NCBI GenBank assembly: GCA_031460505.1
Contig: JAVKTT010000003.1
Coordinates: forward strand, 1-64,000
Source: JAAYTL01 sp031460505
GTDB taxonomy: Bacteria > Bacillota > Clostridia > Tissierellales > Tissierellaceae
DNA length: 64,000 bases
Reading direction: 5' to 3'
Shown: positions 35,722 through 44,415 of the stretch, one piece after another
How positions within the stretch are numbered: position 1 is the first letter of the stretch
How the letters are laid out: every line of letters begins with the position of its first letter
Program-made: the position numbers and the translations under genes
Notes under the pieces: generated by a model
What the model was told of the DNA's origin: nothing
What the model saw: the letters and a program-made list of their open reading frames with translations, nothing else
Database searches by the model: none

Positions 35722-35758
35722 ATAAAAAACCTTCTATAGTTTTACACTATAGAAGGTT
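35722..35758 (-). terminator. Terminator overlapping the folC stop codon
   Basis: Perfect 12-bp stem AACCTTCTATAG/CTATAGAAGGTT with a TTTTTTATG tail on the minus strand. The folC stop codon TAG (35747-35749) is part of the first stem arm. Confidence 0.87.
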
Positions 35759-37039
35759 CACCAAAGTTCTTACTTCTCCAATTAGATATAGAGATCCTCC
35801 AAATAAAATTAAATCATTTTTATTTGAAAGGCTAATAGCCATGTCTATTGCCTCTTTTATGTCTTTTTTTACATATACATTCTCATTGTACGCCTTTATC
35901 TTTGAAGCTAATTCTTCTGCATCTAACTTTCTAGGCATATCAACTTCTGTTGTAACTATAATATCAGCTAATGGGATGAGTTTCTGTAGCATATGATCAA
36001 CATCTTTATCCTTCAGAATACCTAAACCTAATACTAATCTATCATAGGAAAATAATTCTAATGCCTTAGCTAAATGATTTATTCCTTGAACATTATGAGC
36101 TCCATCTATTAAGAATATTGGGTCTCTTTTAAGAATCTCAAGTCGACCCTTCCATTTTGTGTTAAGAATTCCACTATAGATATGTTCATTTGTTATATCT
36201 ATCAAACCTTTCTCTCTTAATACTAACAATGTTGTGATTGCTAATGAAGCGTTATAAACTTGATATTCACCAATCATAGTCGTTTTGATAGACTCAAAAT
36301 ATTCATTTTCATATCTGTAATTAAAAGTATTACCTAAATCAGATTCTTTAGTTATCTCAATATTATCATTTTTACTTATATAAAGTTTAGCATTGCTAAG
36401 TTCTGCAACTTCCTCAATTACGTCTGCTGCTTCCTTATCTTGTTCATAAGAGATGACAATACCTTCTTTTTTGATAATACCCGCTTTTTGATATGCAATC
36501 TTACCTAAGGTATCTCCTAACTCTTTTATGTGATCAAAATCTATACTAGTTATTACTGAAGCTAGTGAATTACTTATTACATTAGTTGAGTCATATCTTC
36601 CTCCTAGACCAACCTCCAATACTACATAATCCACATTTTGATCCTTAAAGTAAATAAATCCTATAGCAGTTCCTATTTCAAATGTAGTTGGATGCTCCAT
36701 CCCTATTTCTACCATCTTATCAGCAGCTTCTTTTACAATAGAAGTAATTCTACCTAATGTATCATCAGGAATATCTTTGCCGTTGATTTGAAATCTTTCA
36801 TTAAATCGTTCTAAAAATGGAGAGGTATATAGTCCTACATCATACCCGGCACTGTTAATACAGTTAGCTATATAGGATGATGTAGAACCCTTTCCATTTG
36901 TACCTGCTACATGGATGATTTTTAAATCATCTTGAGGATTACCCAGCAATTCCATTAATTTGCTTATAGATGTAAGACCTAGTCTTGATCCATATTTTGC
37001 CTTATCGTTGATATAAGCTAAAGCATCTAAATATTTCAT
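35747..37039 (-). CDS. folC: Folylpolyglutamate / dihydrofolate synthase
   Basis: 430 residues. Mur-ligase superfamily: P-loop H-V-A-G-T-N-G-K-G-S-T near residue 45, the FolC signature Y-T-S-P-F-L-E-R-F-N-E-R after it, and E-V-G-L-G-G-R-Y-D-S-T-N-V near 140. C-terminal domain: F-L-I-D-G-A-H-N. It adds glutamate to folates (and possibly to dihydropteroate). AAGGTGA precedes the ATG. It follows valS by 11 bp, so the two are co-transcribed, as in many Firmicutes. Confidence 0.96.
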   Translation of the reverse strand: MKYLDALAYINDKAKYGSRLGLTSISKLMELLGNPQDDLKIIHVAGTNGKGSTSSYIANCINSAGYDVGLYTSPFLERFNERFQINGKDIPDDTLGRITSIVKEAADKMVEIGMEHPTTFEIGTAIGFIYFKDQNVDYVVLEVGLGGRYDSTNVISNSLASVITSIDFDHIKELGDTLGKIAYQKAGIIKKEGIVISYEQDKEAADVIEEVAELSNAKLYISKNDNIEITKESDLGNTFNYRYENEYFESIKTTMIGEYQVYNASLAITTLLVLREKGLIDITNEHIYSGILNTKWKGRLEILKRDPIFLIDGAHNVQGINHLAKALELFSYDRLVLGLGILKDKDVDHMLQKLIPLADIIVTTEVDMPRKLDAEELASKIKAYNENVYVKKDIKEAIDMAISLSNKNDLILFGGSLYLIGEVRTLVNLL

Positions 37040-37050
37040 TTTATTTCACC

Positions 37051-39702
37051 TTATTTATTATTTTTTAAACTATCAAGTCTCTCTAATACTTTAGCCATCA
37101 TATCTTCATACTTAGCCATCTTTTCTTTCTCACCATTTATTACTGCCTCTGGTGCTTTGGAAACGAATCCTTGATTGGATAATTTACCTTTTACTCTTTT
37201 TAGTTCACCTTCAAGTTTTTCTTTTTCTTTTTCTAATCTTTCTATTTCTTTGTCATAATCAATTAGATCCTTTAATGGTAAGAATGCTTCAGCTTTGTCT
37301 AGTACAACGGAGATATAATCTTCTCCAAAGCCATCCTTATTATCACTAATACTTACATCTTCTGCACTTGCAAGATTCATAAAATATCTCTTACCATTTT
37401 CAATAAGATCTTTTATCTCTTCTCTTTCTACAACAAAAATAATATTTGATTTCTTTGAAGGTGCGATATTCATTTCTGCTCTCGCATTTCTTATGGACTT
37501 GATAGATGTCTTTACAAATTCTATAATTTTCTCTGCTTTAGAAAATTTATGTGTTTCATTATATATTGGCCATTGGCTAACGATTAAAGCTCCATCATTA
37601 TTTGGAAGGTGCTGCCAAATTTCTTCCGTAATAAATGGCATAAATGGATGAAGTAATCTATTTATATCCTTTAATACATACAATAGAACTCTCTGAGCTA
37701 ATTCTTTGCTAGAATTGTCATCTCCATATAATCTTGACTTAACCATTTCAATGTACCAATCACAATAATCATCCCACACAAAGTCATATATCCTTTGAGC
37801 TGCTAATCCAATGTCATATTTCTCTAGATTTTCTGTGACTTCTTTGATTACATCATTTAGTCTTGAAACAATCCATTTATCCTCTTCTTCTAAGTCTCCT
37901 AAGACAAAATCCTTTGATACTACATCTTCATCTAAGTTCATCAATACAAATCTAGTTGCATTCCAAAGTTTATTCGCAAAGTTTCTATTTGCCTCTACCT
38001 TTTCATTGTAGAATCTCATATCATTACCAGGTGTATTACCTGTTACTAGTGTAAATCTGAGTGCATCTGCACCGTATAAATCTATTATCTCTAAAGGATC
38101 TATACCATTGCCTAAGGATTTACTCATCTTTCTACCTTGACTATCTCTTACGAGACCAGTAAGGAATACATCCTTAAATGGCAATTCACCCATTTGTTCA
38201 ATACTTGAAAATACCATTCTTATTACCCAGAAGAATATGATGTCATATCCTGTTACCAGTACATCAGTTGGGAAGAAGTATTTTAGATCTTCAGTATTTT
38301 CTGGCCAACCTAAAGTTGAGAAAGGCCAAAGCGCAGATGAAAACCATGTATCAAGTGTATCTGTTTCATGTCTTAAATTATCACTTCCACATTTACTACA
38401 TTTATTCGGAGCTGTTCTTGATACTATTATCTCATCACAATCATCACAATAGTATACAGGTAGTCTATGACCCCACCATAATTGTCTAGAAATACACCAA
38501 TCTCTTATATTTTCCAACCAATTTACATATACCTTACCAAATCTCTCAGGAATGAAGTTTAGTTCACCTTTATAATAAGCCTCTAATGCTGGCTTTGCCA
38601 ATGGTTCCATTTTAACAAACCATTGTTTAGATATAAGTGGTTCAATTATTGTACTACATCTTTCACAATGACCAACAGCGTTATCATGCTCTTTAACTTC
38701 ATTCAAAAATCCATTTGCTTCTAAGTCATTAACTATTTGCTTTCTAGCTTCAAATCTTTCAAGTCCTTCATACTTTCCACCATTTGAGTTAATATATCCT
38801 TTCTCATCAATTACTATATATTGACCAAGGCTATGTCTCTCTCCTACCTCAAAGTCATTAGCATCATGGGATGGAGTTATTTTTACTGCACCTGAACCAA
38901 ATTCCATATCAACATAATCATCAGCGATAATTGGAATTTCCCTATTAACTAATGGTAATATAGCCGTTTTACCTACTAAATCCTTATATCTTTCATCTTC
39001 TGGATTTACTGCCACAGCCAAGTCACCTAATATTGTCTCTGGTCTTGTAGTAGCTACAGTTATTTTTCTATCACTATCCTTTATTGGATAATCTACATAC
39101 CAAATATGTCCATGGCTATCCTCATGCTCAACTTCTGCATCTGAAATAGCTGTTGCACAATCTGGACACCAGTTTATTATCCTATCTCCTCTATAGATAA
39201 GCCCTTTTTCGTATAATCTAATAAACACTTCTTCAACAGCCTTGCTCATATTTTCATCTAAAGTAAATCTATCTCTAGACCAGTCACAAGAAACACCTAG
39301 TTTTTTTAGCTGATTTTTGATATTACCACCATAAAGCTCAGTCCATTCCCAAGCCTCTTTAAGGAATCCTTCTCTACCTAATTCTTCTTTAGTCTTACCT
39401 TCTTGAGTGATTTTTTCAACAACTTTAGCTTCTGTTGATATACTAGCATGGTCAGTACCTGGTAACCATAAGGCTTCATAACCAGACATTCTCTTCCATC
39501 TAGTAAGTATATCTTGAATAGTATTATTTAAGGCATGCCCCATATGAAGATTACCAGTTACATTTGGTGGTGGCATCATTATTGTGTATGGCTTTTTATC
39601 TTTATTAACATTCGCTACAAAATATTGATTTTCATTCCAGTATTTGTATAATCTGTCTTCAAAATCTTTTGGATTATAGGTTTTAGGCAAATTTTCTAAC
39701 AT
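37051..39702 (-). CDS. valS: Valine--tRNA ligase
   Basis: 883 residues. Class I: P-P-P-N-V-T-G-N-L-H-M-G-H (HIGH motif near 45), a connective editing domain with T-T-R-P-E-T near 220, zinc-binding C-D-D-C and C-S-K-C, K-M-S-K-S near 525, and a C-terminal coiled-coil arm. It charges tRNA-Val and clears Thr-tRNA-Val. The longest frame starts inside the SD (GAGGAGGAG); the ATG at 39702 is used. T-box controlled and followed by folC. Confidence 0.98.
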   Translation of the reverse strand: MLENLPKTYNPKDFEDRLYKYWNENQYFVANVNKDKKPYTIMMPPPNVTGNLHMGHALNNTIQDILTRWKRMSGYEALWLPGTDHASISTEAKVVEKITQEGKTKEELGREGFLKEAWEWTELYGGNIKNQLKKLGVSCDWSRDRFTLDENMSKAVEEVFIRLYEKGLIYRGDRIINWCPDCATAISDAEVEHEDSHGHIWYVDYPIKDSDRKITVATTRPETILGDLAVAVNPEDERYKDLVGKTAILPLVNREIPIIADDYVDMEFGSGAVKITPSHDANDFEVGERHSLGQYIVIDEKGYINSNGGKYEGLERFEARKQIVNDLEANGFLNEVKEHDNAVGHCERCSTIIEPLISKQWFVKMEPLAKPALEAYYKGELNFIPERFGKVYVNWLENIRDWCISRQLWWGHRLPVYYCDDCDEIIVSRTAPNKCSKCGSDNLRHETDTLDTWFSSALWPFSTLGWPENTEDLKYFFPTDVLVTGYDIIFFWVIRMVFSSIEQMGELPFKDVFLTGLVRDSQGRKMSKSLGNGIDPLEIIDLYGADALRFTLVTGNTPGNDMRFYNEKVEANRNFANKLWNATRFVLMNLDEDVVSKDFVLGDLEEEDKWIVSRLNDVIKEVTENLEKYDIGLAAQRIYDFVWDDYCDWYIEMVKSRLYGDDNSSKELAQRVLLYVLKDINRLLHPFMPFITEEIWQHLPNNDGALIVSQWPIYNETHKFSKAEKIIEFVKTSIKSIRNARAEMNIAPSKKSNIIFVVEREEIKDLIENGKRYFMNLASAEDVSISDNKDGFGEDYISVVLDKAEAFLPLKDLIDYDKEIERLEKEKEKLEGELKRVKGKLSNQGFVSKAPEAVINGEKEKMAKYEDMMAKVLERLDSLKNNK

Positions 39703-39730
39703 TGTTCTCCTCCTCATAAATTATCTTTAT

Positions 39731-39979
39731 ATATAACAAAACCCCTCATCCTAATATGTAAGGACGAAGGGTTAAACTCGTGGTACCACCTTAATTCCAT
39801 GAATATATCATGGCACTTAATAATTATAACGTAATCAACGTCTAAGCCTAATTACCTTCAGCTTAGATGCTCAAAAGCTACCTTCGATAAACATTGCTTT
39901 AAAGACCTTGCAACCTAGGATCTTCTCTCTGTAAAAGATGCTTATCTACTCCTCTTTTTCTGCGCAATTTATAATATAT
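39731..39979 (-). promoter_or_regulatory. T-box riboswitch, valine specifier, upstream of valS
   Basis: Leader with AGAGAG in stem I, the specifier context GAAG-GTA (GTA, a Val codon, at 39853-39855), the T-box core AAGGTGGTACCACGAG at 39777-39792 and a terminator at 39731-39773 (stem AACCCTTCGTCCT/AGGATGAGGGGTT with T run). The U in UGGU fits discriminator A of tRNA-Val. Confidence 0.92.
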
Positions 39980-39985
39980 TAATTA

Positions 39986-40014
39986 ATTATATTAATATAA
40001 CTATTTTTTGTCAA
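39986..40014 (-). promoter_or_regulatory. valS promoter
   Basis: Consensus TTGACA at 40009-40014, 17 bp, TATAAT at 39986-39991. The -35 lies inside the last codons of pgsA. Confidence 0.9.
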
Positions 40015-40549
40015 CTGACACTTTTCTATTCTTAACTATGTCTAAATAAGTACCTAAATAATTGACTAAAGCTAATATATTTAAAACTACAGTTACTAAA
40101 AATAGAACTTCTGAAATAGTAGATGGAAGCTTAAACACAATAGATAATGTGGCAGCATAAAATAGTGCTGTAGCATATTTCCCAAATTTGTTTGAAGGAA
40201 TTACTTGATTAGCCTTAGAAAAGTAAAGAACTGCTCCACCAAGAATTAATAATATCTCTTTTATACCAAGTGCGATTAATATCCAACCTGGTATAAAGTT
40301 TGACAAAGTAAAACTTATCAATATTGCAAATGTCATCATTTTATCAGCAAATGGGTCTAGAACAGTACCTATCTTAGTCTGTAAATTGTATTTTCTTGCA
40401 ATATGTCCATCTAAAACATCAGAGATTCCAGCTAATATAAAAACTAATCCCGCTATTAATATTCTATTATCCATATTAGAGAAGAATATTACTAAATAGA
40501 CAGGCACCAGTATTATCCTTAGTATTGTTAACATATTAGGTATGTTCAT
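40001..40549 (-). CDS. pgsA: CDP-diacylglycerol--glycerol-3-phosphate 3-phosphatidyltransferase
   Basis: 182 residues with about five membrane segments. The CDP-alcohol phosphotransferase signature D-G-x2-A-R-x8-G-x3-D-x3-D is complete (D-G-H-I-A-R-K-Y ... K-I-G-T-V-L-D-P-F-A-D-K) near residues 47-72. It makes phosphatidylglycerophosphate, the first step to phosphatidylglycerol. GGAGGG lies too close to the TTG that opens the frame, so ATG at 40549 is preferred. The pgsA reading frame covers the valS -35 element. Confidence 0.93.
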   Translation of the reverse strand: MNIPNMLTILRIILVPVYLVIFFSNMDNRILIAGLVFILAGISDVLDGHIARKYNLQTKIGTVLDPFADKMMTFAILISFTLSNFIPGWILIALGIKEILLILGGAVLYFSKANQVIPSNKFGKYATALFYAATLSIVFKLPSTISEVLFLVTVVLNILALVNYLGTYLDIVKNRKVSVDKK

Positions 40550-40650
40550 ATACAACCCTCCATCTCTAAATTATAGTAACCTTTGAATAAATAAAGAATA
40601 CAATATCTTATAAATATCTCATAATACTATATTATACAAGGAGTGATAGG

Positions 40651-41658
40651 ATGTCAAAGAAATTTAAGTTTCTACCCCTTTTATTAATCATGGTTATAGT
40701 AGTTTCCATGAGTTTTACAGCATGTCAAAAAAGTCCTAACCAAAAGATTAATTTAATGGAAGTTACTCACTCATTATTTTATACCCCACAATACGTAGCC
40801 TTAACACAAGGTTTTTTTGAAGAAGAAGGCTTGGATGTAACACTTATTAACGGTGGTGGTGCTGACAAAGTTATGACAGCAATGTTAAGTGGTGAGGCAG
40901 AAATAGGTTTTATGGGACCTGAAGCATCAGTTTACGTCTACAACGAAGGTAGAGATAACTATGCAATTAACTTTGCTCAATTAACACAAAGAGACGGATC
41001 ATTTTTAGTGGGTAGAGAAAAAGATGACAATTTCACTTTTGACAAACTTAAAGGGAAAACAGTTTTAGGTGGTAGAAAAGGTGGAATGCCTGAAATGACT
41101 TTGGAATACGTAATAAAATCTTATGGGTTAGTCCTAGATGAGGATGTAGTAGTTAGAACAGACATTCAATTTAATGCCTTGGCAGGAGCTTTCATTAGTG
41201 GAGAAGGAGACTATGTATCATTATTTGAACCAGTTGCTGCTTCCTTAGAAAAAGAAGGCATAGGTTATGTAGTTGCTTCAATCGGAGAAGAAGCTGGATA
41301 TATACCATACACATGTTATTCCGCAACTAAAGAATATATAGAAAAAAATCCTGAAGTAATTCAAAAATTTACAAATGCACTATACAAAGGCATGGTATGG
41401 GTGCAAAATCACTCCTTAGAAGAAATTGCTGAAGCTGTCAAACCACAATTCCCAGATACTGAAGATGATGTCTTGATAACATTAATTGACCGATATAGAA
41501 ATCAAGACAGTTGGAAGCCTGATTTAATCATTACTGAAGAAGGATTAAATTTCATGATGGACATAATGGAAACTGCTGGTGAACTGGATAAAAGAGCGGA
41601 TTATGAAAAAATAGTTACCACAGAATTTGCAAAGAAAGCAATGAAAAATATTAAGTAG
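40651..41658 (+). CDS. ABC-transporter substrate-binding lipoprotein (SsuA/THI5-like)
   Basis: 335 residues. Lipoprotein signal peptide with lipobox S-F-T-A-C (Cys25). The mature part is a two-lobed periplasmic-binding fold of the NMT1/SsuA type (T-P-Q-Y-V-A-L-T-Q-G-F-F-E-E-E-G-L near 50; G-K-T-V-L-G-G-R-K-G-G near 135). Such proteins bind sulfonates, thiamine precursors or similar small ligands. AAGGAG precedes the ATG. No permease or ATPase gene flanks it: it stands alone between pgsA and trpS, with its own terminator. Ligand unknown. Confidence 0.87.
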   Translation: MSKKFKFLPLLLIMVIVVSMSFTACQKSPNQKINLMEVTHSLFYTPQYVALTQGFFEEEGLDVTLINGGGADKVMTAMLSGEAEIGFMGPEASVYVYNEGRDNYAINFAQLTQRDGSFLVGREKDDNFTFDKLKGKTVLGGRKGGMPEMTLEYVIKSYGLVLDEDVVVRTDIQFNALAGAFISGEGDYVSLFEPVAASLEKEGIGYVVASIGEEAGYIPYTCYSATKEYIEKNPEVIQKFTNALYKGMVWVQNHSLEEIAEAVKPQFPDTEDDVLITLIDRYRNQDSWKPDLIITEEGLNFMMDIMETAGELDKRADYEKIVTTEFAKKAMKNIK

Positions 41659-41661
41659 AAA

Positions 41662-41712
41662 AAATAAAGATGCTATTATATTAAACTTCCGTTTAGTATA
41701 ATAGCATCTAAA
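41662..41712. terminator. Bidirectional terminator between binding-protein gene and trpS
   Basis: A 19-bp perfect stem (41668-41686 with 41691-41709) with a TTCC loop; on the minus strand it is followed by TTTATTTTTT, so it is strongest for trpS. Confidence 0.85.
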
Positions 41713-41715
41713 TCT

Positions 41716-42717
41716 TTATCTTGGTATAAAACCAATCTTTTTATATACTTTTCTTAGAGTTTTCATAGCTTGATACTCTGCTTTTTGCGCACCTTCTTTA
41801 TATACTTTTTCAAGATAATCCTTGTTATTAATTAGATCATTATATCTTTCTTGAATAGGCTTCAAACCTTCAGCTACAACTTCAGCTAATTCTTCCTTAA
41901 ACACGCCATATCCTTTGCCATCATACCTAGCTACAATGGTGTCTATTTCTTCATTTGAGAAGGCAGAATATATATCTATAAGGTTTTTAAGTCCCTTTTG
42001 TTGATCATTATAAGCAACTACCCCTTCAGAATCAGTCACTGCACGTTTAATTTTTCTTCTTATAGCATCTTTATTATCTAATAACAAAATATATGAATCT
42101 TCATTGGAATCAGACTTACTCATCTTGGATTCAGGATCTTGGAGACTCATTATTCTAGCCCCTTCTTTCTTTATCAAAGCTTCTGGAACTTTAAAAGTAT
42201 CACTATACCTATTGTTGAATCTTTCAGCAATATCCCTGCTTAACTCCAAATGTTGTCTCTGGTCCTCTCCAACAGGTACATAATCTGTTTGATATAGAAG
42301 TATGTCTGCTGCCATTAACACAGGATAGGTAAACAGTCCTGAGTTAATACTACTATCTTCAAACCTCTTTGATTTATCCTTATATTGGGTCATCCTATTT
42401 AGCTGCCCCATATATGTCATAGTATTAAGAACCCAATTTAGTTCCGCATGTGCAGCTACATGGGATTGTATAAATAGTGTAGACTTCTCTGGATCTATTC
42501 CTGCAGCCATCAAAAGTGAAAGTACTTCTAATGTATGCTTTCTTAAGTCCTTTGGAACCTGTGGTACTGTTATGGCATGTAAATCAACTACACAATAAAT
42601 ACAATCAAAACCTTCTTCATTTTGTATATCTGCCCAATTTCTTATAGCTCCTATATAATTACCAATGGTTGGTTCACCTGATGGTTGAATTCCACTAAAT
42701 ACAATTTTTTTCTCCAT
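41716..42717 (-). CDS. trpS: Tryptophan--tRNA ligase
   Basis: 333 residues, the normal size. Class I: F-S-G-I-Q-P-S-G and T-I-G-N (the HIGH equivalent) near residue 18; K-M-S-K-S-D-S-N near 197. It charges tRNA-Trp. AGGAGG precedes the ATG. Single gene under T-box control. Confidence 0.98.
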   Translation of the reverse strand: MEKKIVFSGIQPSGEPTIGNYIGAIRNWADIQNEEGFDCIYCVVDLHAITVPQVPKDLRKHTLEVLSLLMAAGIDPEKSTLFIQSHVAAHAELNWVLNTMTYMGQLNRMTQYKDKSKRFEDSSINSGLFTYPVLMAADILLYQTDYVPVGEDQRQHLELSRDIAERFNNRYSDTFKVPEALIKKEGARIMSLQDPESKMSKSDSNEDSYILLLDNKDAIRRKIKRAVTDSEGVVAYNDQQKGLKNLIDIYSAFSNEEIDTIVARYDGKGYGVFKEELAEVVAEGLKPIQERYNDLINNKDYLEKVYKEGAQKAEYQAMKTLRKVYKKIGFIPR

Positions 42718-42749
42718 TTCATATACCTCCTAAAATAATAGTAATCTCA

Positions 42750-42981
42750 AAAAAACAAAACCTTCCATCTCTATAAAAAGAGACGAAAGGTTAATTCCGC
42801 GGTACCACTCTACTTGCATACGCCAACTTTAATCATTTAAGGGTGATAAATCCCATACCTTATGTATTCAGGTATGAACTCACAAGCCCATTCGCCAAAA
42901 TAGTATCGTTAGGCTCTCACCCATCCTAACTCGCTTCAGACCTTTATCATGGCTACTCTTCTTGCTCCAAGTCTAATATTA
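42750..42981 (-). promoter_or_regulatory. T-box riboswitch, tryptophan specifier, upstream of trpS
   Basis: Leader with T-box core AGAGTGGTACCGCGG (about 42796-42811), the putative specifier UGG at 42921-42923 within AGGATGGGTGAGAG, and a terminator at 42750-42792 (stem AACCTTTCGTCTCT/AGAGATGGAAGGTT with T run). The specifier context differs from the GAAG of the other three leaders, so it is less certain. Confidence 0.9.
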
Positions 42982-42986
42982 TTTCT

Positions 42987-43014
42987 ATTATACACCATTT
43001 TAGCTAAATGTAAA
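42987..43014 (-). promoter_or_regulatory. trpS promoter
   Basis: TTTACA at 43009-43014, 16 bp, TATAAT at 42987-42992. Confidence 0.7.
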
Positions 43015-43029
43015 TACAAAAGCTAAATA

Positions 43030-43058
43030 TTAATAAGTGTTTTAAACTATGATATAAT
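43030..43058 (+). promoter_or_regulatory. Probable gltS promoter
   Basis: TTAATA at 43030-43035, 17 bp, TATAAT at 43053-43058, leaving a short leader before the SD. Confidence 0.5.
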
Positions 43059-43080
43059 ATATGTATGGAGGTTGACACAA

Positions 43081-44280
43081 ATGATTATTAAATTAGACAT
43101 GATACAATCAATCGCTTTAGGTGTGGTTGTTCTATTAGTTGGAAAATTTTTAGTAGATAGAATAAGTATCTTAAGAAAATATTGCTTACCAGAACCAGTA
43201 GTAGGAGGAACTCTTTTTGCAATTTTAGCCCTAATATTTAAACAAACCGGAACTTTAGAAATTGTATTGGATACCACACTGCAAGATTTTATGATGACTG
43301 TATTCTTTACATCAGTTGGGTTCAGCGCAAGTTTTAGAATGTTGAAAAAAGGTGGACTTAAAGTTGCTATTTTCTTAGGCGCTGCTGTAGGTTTAGTTGT
43401 ACTACAAAATGTTTTAGGTGTTGCACTGACTAAAATTTTTGACCTAAATCCATTATTAGGGTTAGCTACTGGATCAATACCTATGACAGGTGGTCATGGA
43501 ACATCGGCAGCATTTGGACCAGACCTTGTTAAACTTGGAGCAATAAATGCAAACTCAGTTGCCTTAGCATCGGCAACTTTTGGACTTATAGCTGGTAGTA
43601 TGATAGGTGGACCAACAGCAAATCGTTTGATCTCAAAGAACACTCTAAAAACAGAAGTTAGTAATAAATTAGATTCAGGTATGGAAATTGATGAGAGATT
43701 AGATGACGATTCACAATTAAAAGAAAAGAACTTCACAATAGCAACTTTTGAATTACTCTTAGCTATGGGGATTGGTACTATAGTTACAAAGTGGATACAA
43801 GATGCTGGCATAACACTTCCAGGATACATAGGTGCAATGCTTATTGGTGCATTCATTAGAAATCTTTCAGAGGCAACAGGTAAATTTGATGTTCCTATGG
43901 TTGAACTTGATATACTTGGAGGAATCGCTCTATCATTATTCTTATCAATGGCACTTATGGGACTAAAGTTATGGGAATTAGCAGATCTTGCAGTACCACT
44001 AATAGTTATGTTATTATCGCAAGTAATTCTAACATTCTTTTACTCAAGTTATGTAACATTTAGAGTATTAGGTAGTGATTATGATGCAGCTGTTATTACG
44101 GCAGGACATTGTGGATTTGCGATGGGTGCTACTCCAAATGGTATAGCTAACATGACATCAGTAGTAGGTAAATTTGGTCCTTCACCAACTGCATTCTTCG
44201 TGATGCCAGTAGTCGGATCACTATTTATTGACTTCTTCAATTCAGGAGTCATTGCATTTTTTATGAATATTCTAGTTTAA
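43081..44280 (+). CDS. gltS: Sodium:glutamate symporter
   Basis: 399 residues with about ten to twelve membrane segments. GltS features: two inverted halves each with a conserved loop (G-G-H-G-T-S-A-A-F-G-P near residue 138 and H-C-G-F-A-M-G-A-T-P-N-G near 345) and P-E-P-V-V-G-G near the start. It imports glutamate with Na+. The frame opens at TTG touching the SD; ATG at 43081, nine bases after GGAGG, is the start. Followed by a terminator. Confidence 0.93.
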   Translation: MIIKLDMIQSIALGVVVLLVGKFLVDRISILRKYCLPEPVVGGTLFAILALIFKQTGTLEIVLDTTLQDFMMTVFFTSVGFSASFRMLKKGGLKVAIFLGAAVGLVVLQNVLGVALTKIFDLNPLLGLATGSIPMTGGHGTSAAFGPDLVKLGAINANSVALASATFGLIAGSMIGGPTANRLISKNTLKTEVSNKLDSGMEIDERLDDDSQLKEKNFTIATFELLLAMGIGTIVTKWIQDAGITLPGYIGAMLIGAFIRNLSEATGKFDVPMVELDILGGIALSLFLSMALMGLKLWELADLAVPLIVMLLSQVILTFFYSSYVTFRVLGSDYDAAVITAGHCGFAMGATPNGIANMTSVVGKFGPSPTAFFVMPVVGSLFIDFFNSGVIAFFMNILV

Positions 44281-44306
44281 CTCCATATTCTATGGAGTTT
44301 TGTTTA
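44280..44306 (+). terminator. Terminator after gltS
   Basis: ACTCCATA-TTC-TATGGAGT stem followed by TTTGTTTAT; the first base belongs to the gltS stop codon. Confidence 0.82.
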
Positions 44307-44415
44307 TATTGTTATATCCAAATTAAGAATTACTTTATTATCCCATTTTGCAGGTGTATAATTAAGTAATGCAAAGTTTAGTTATATACTATTAGAATCG
44401 AGGCGTTTTGTTTTT

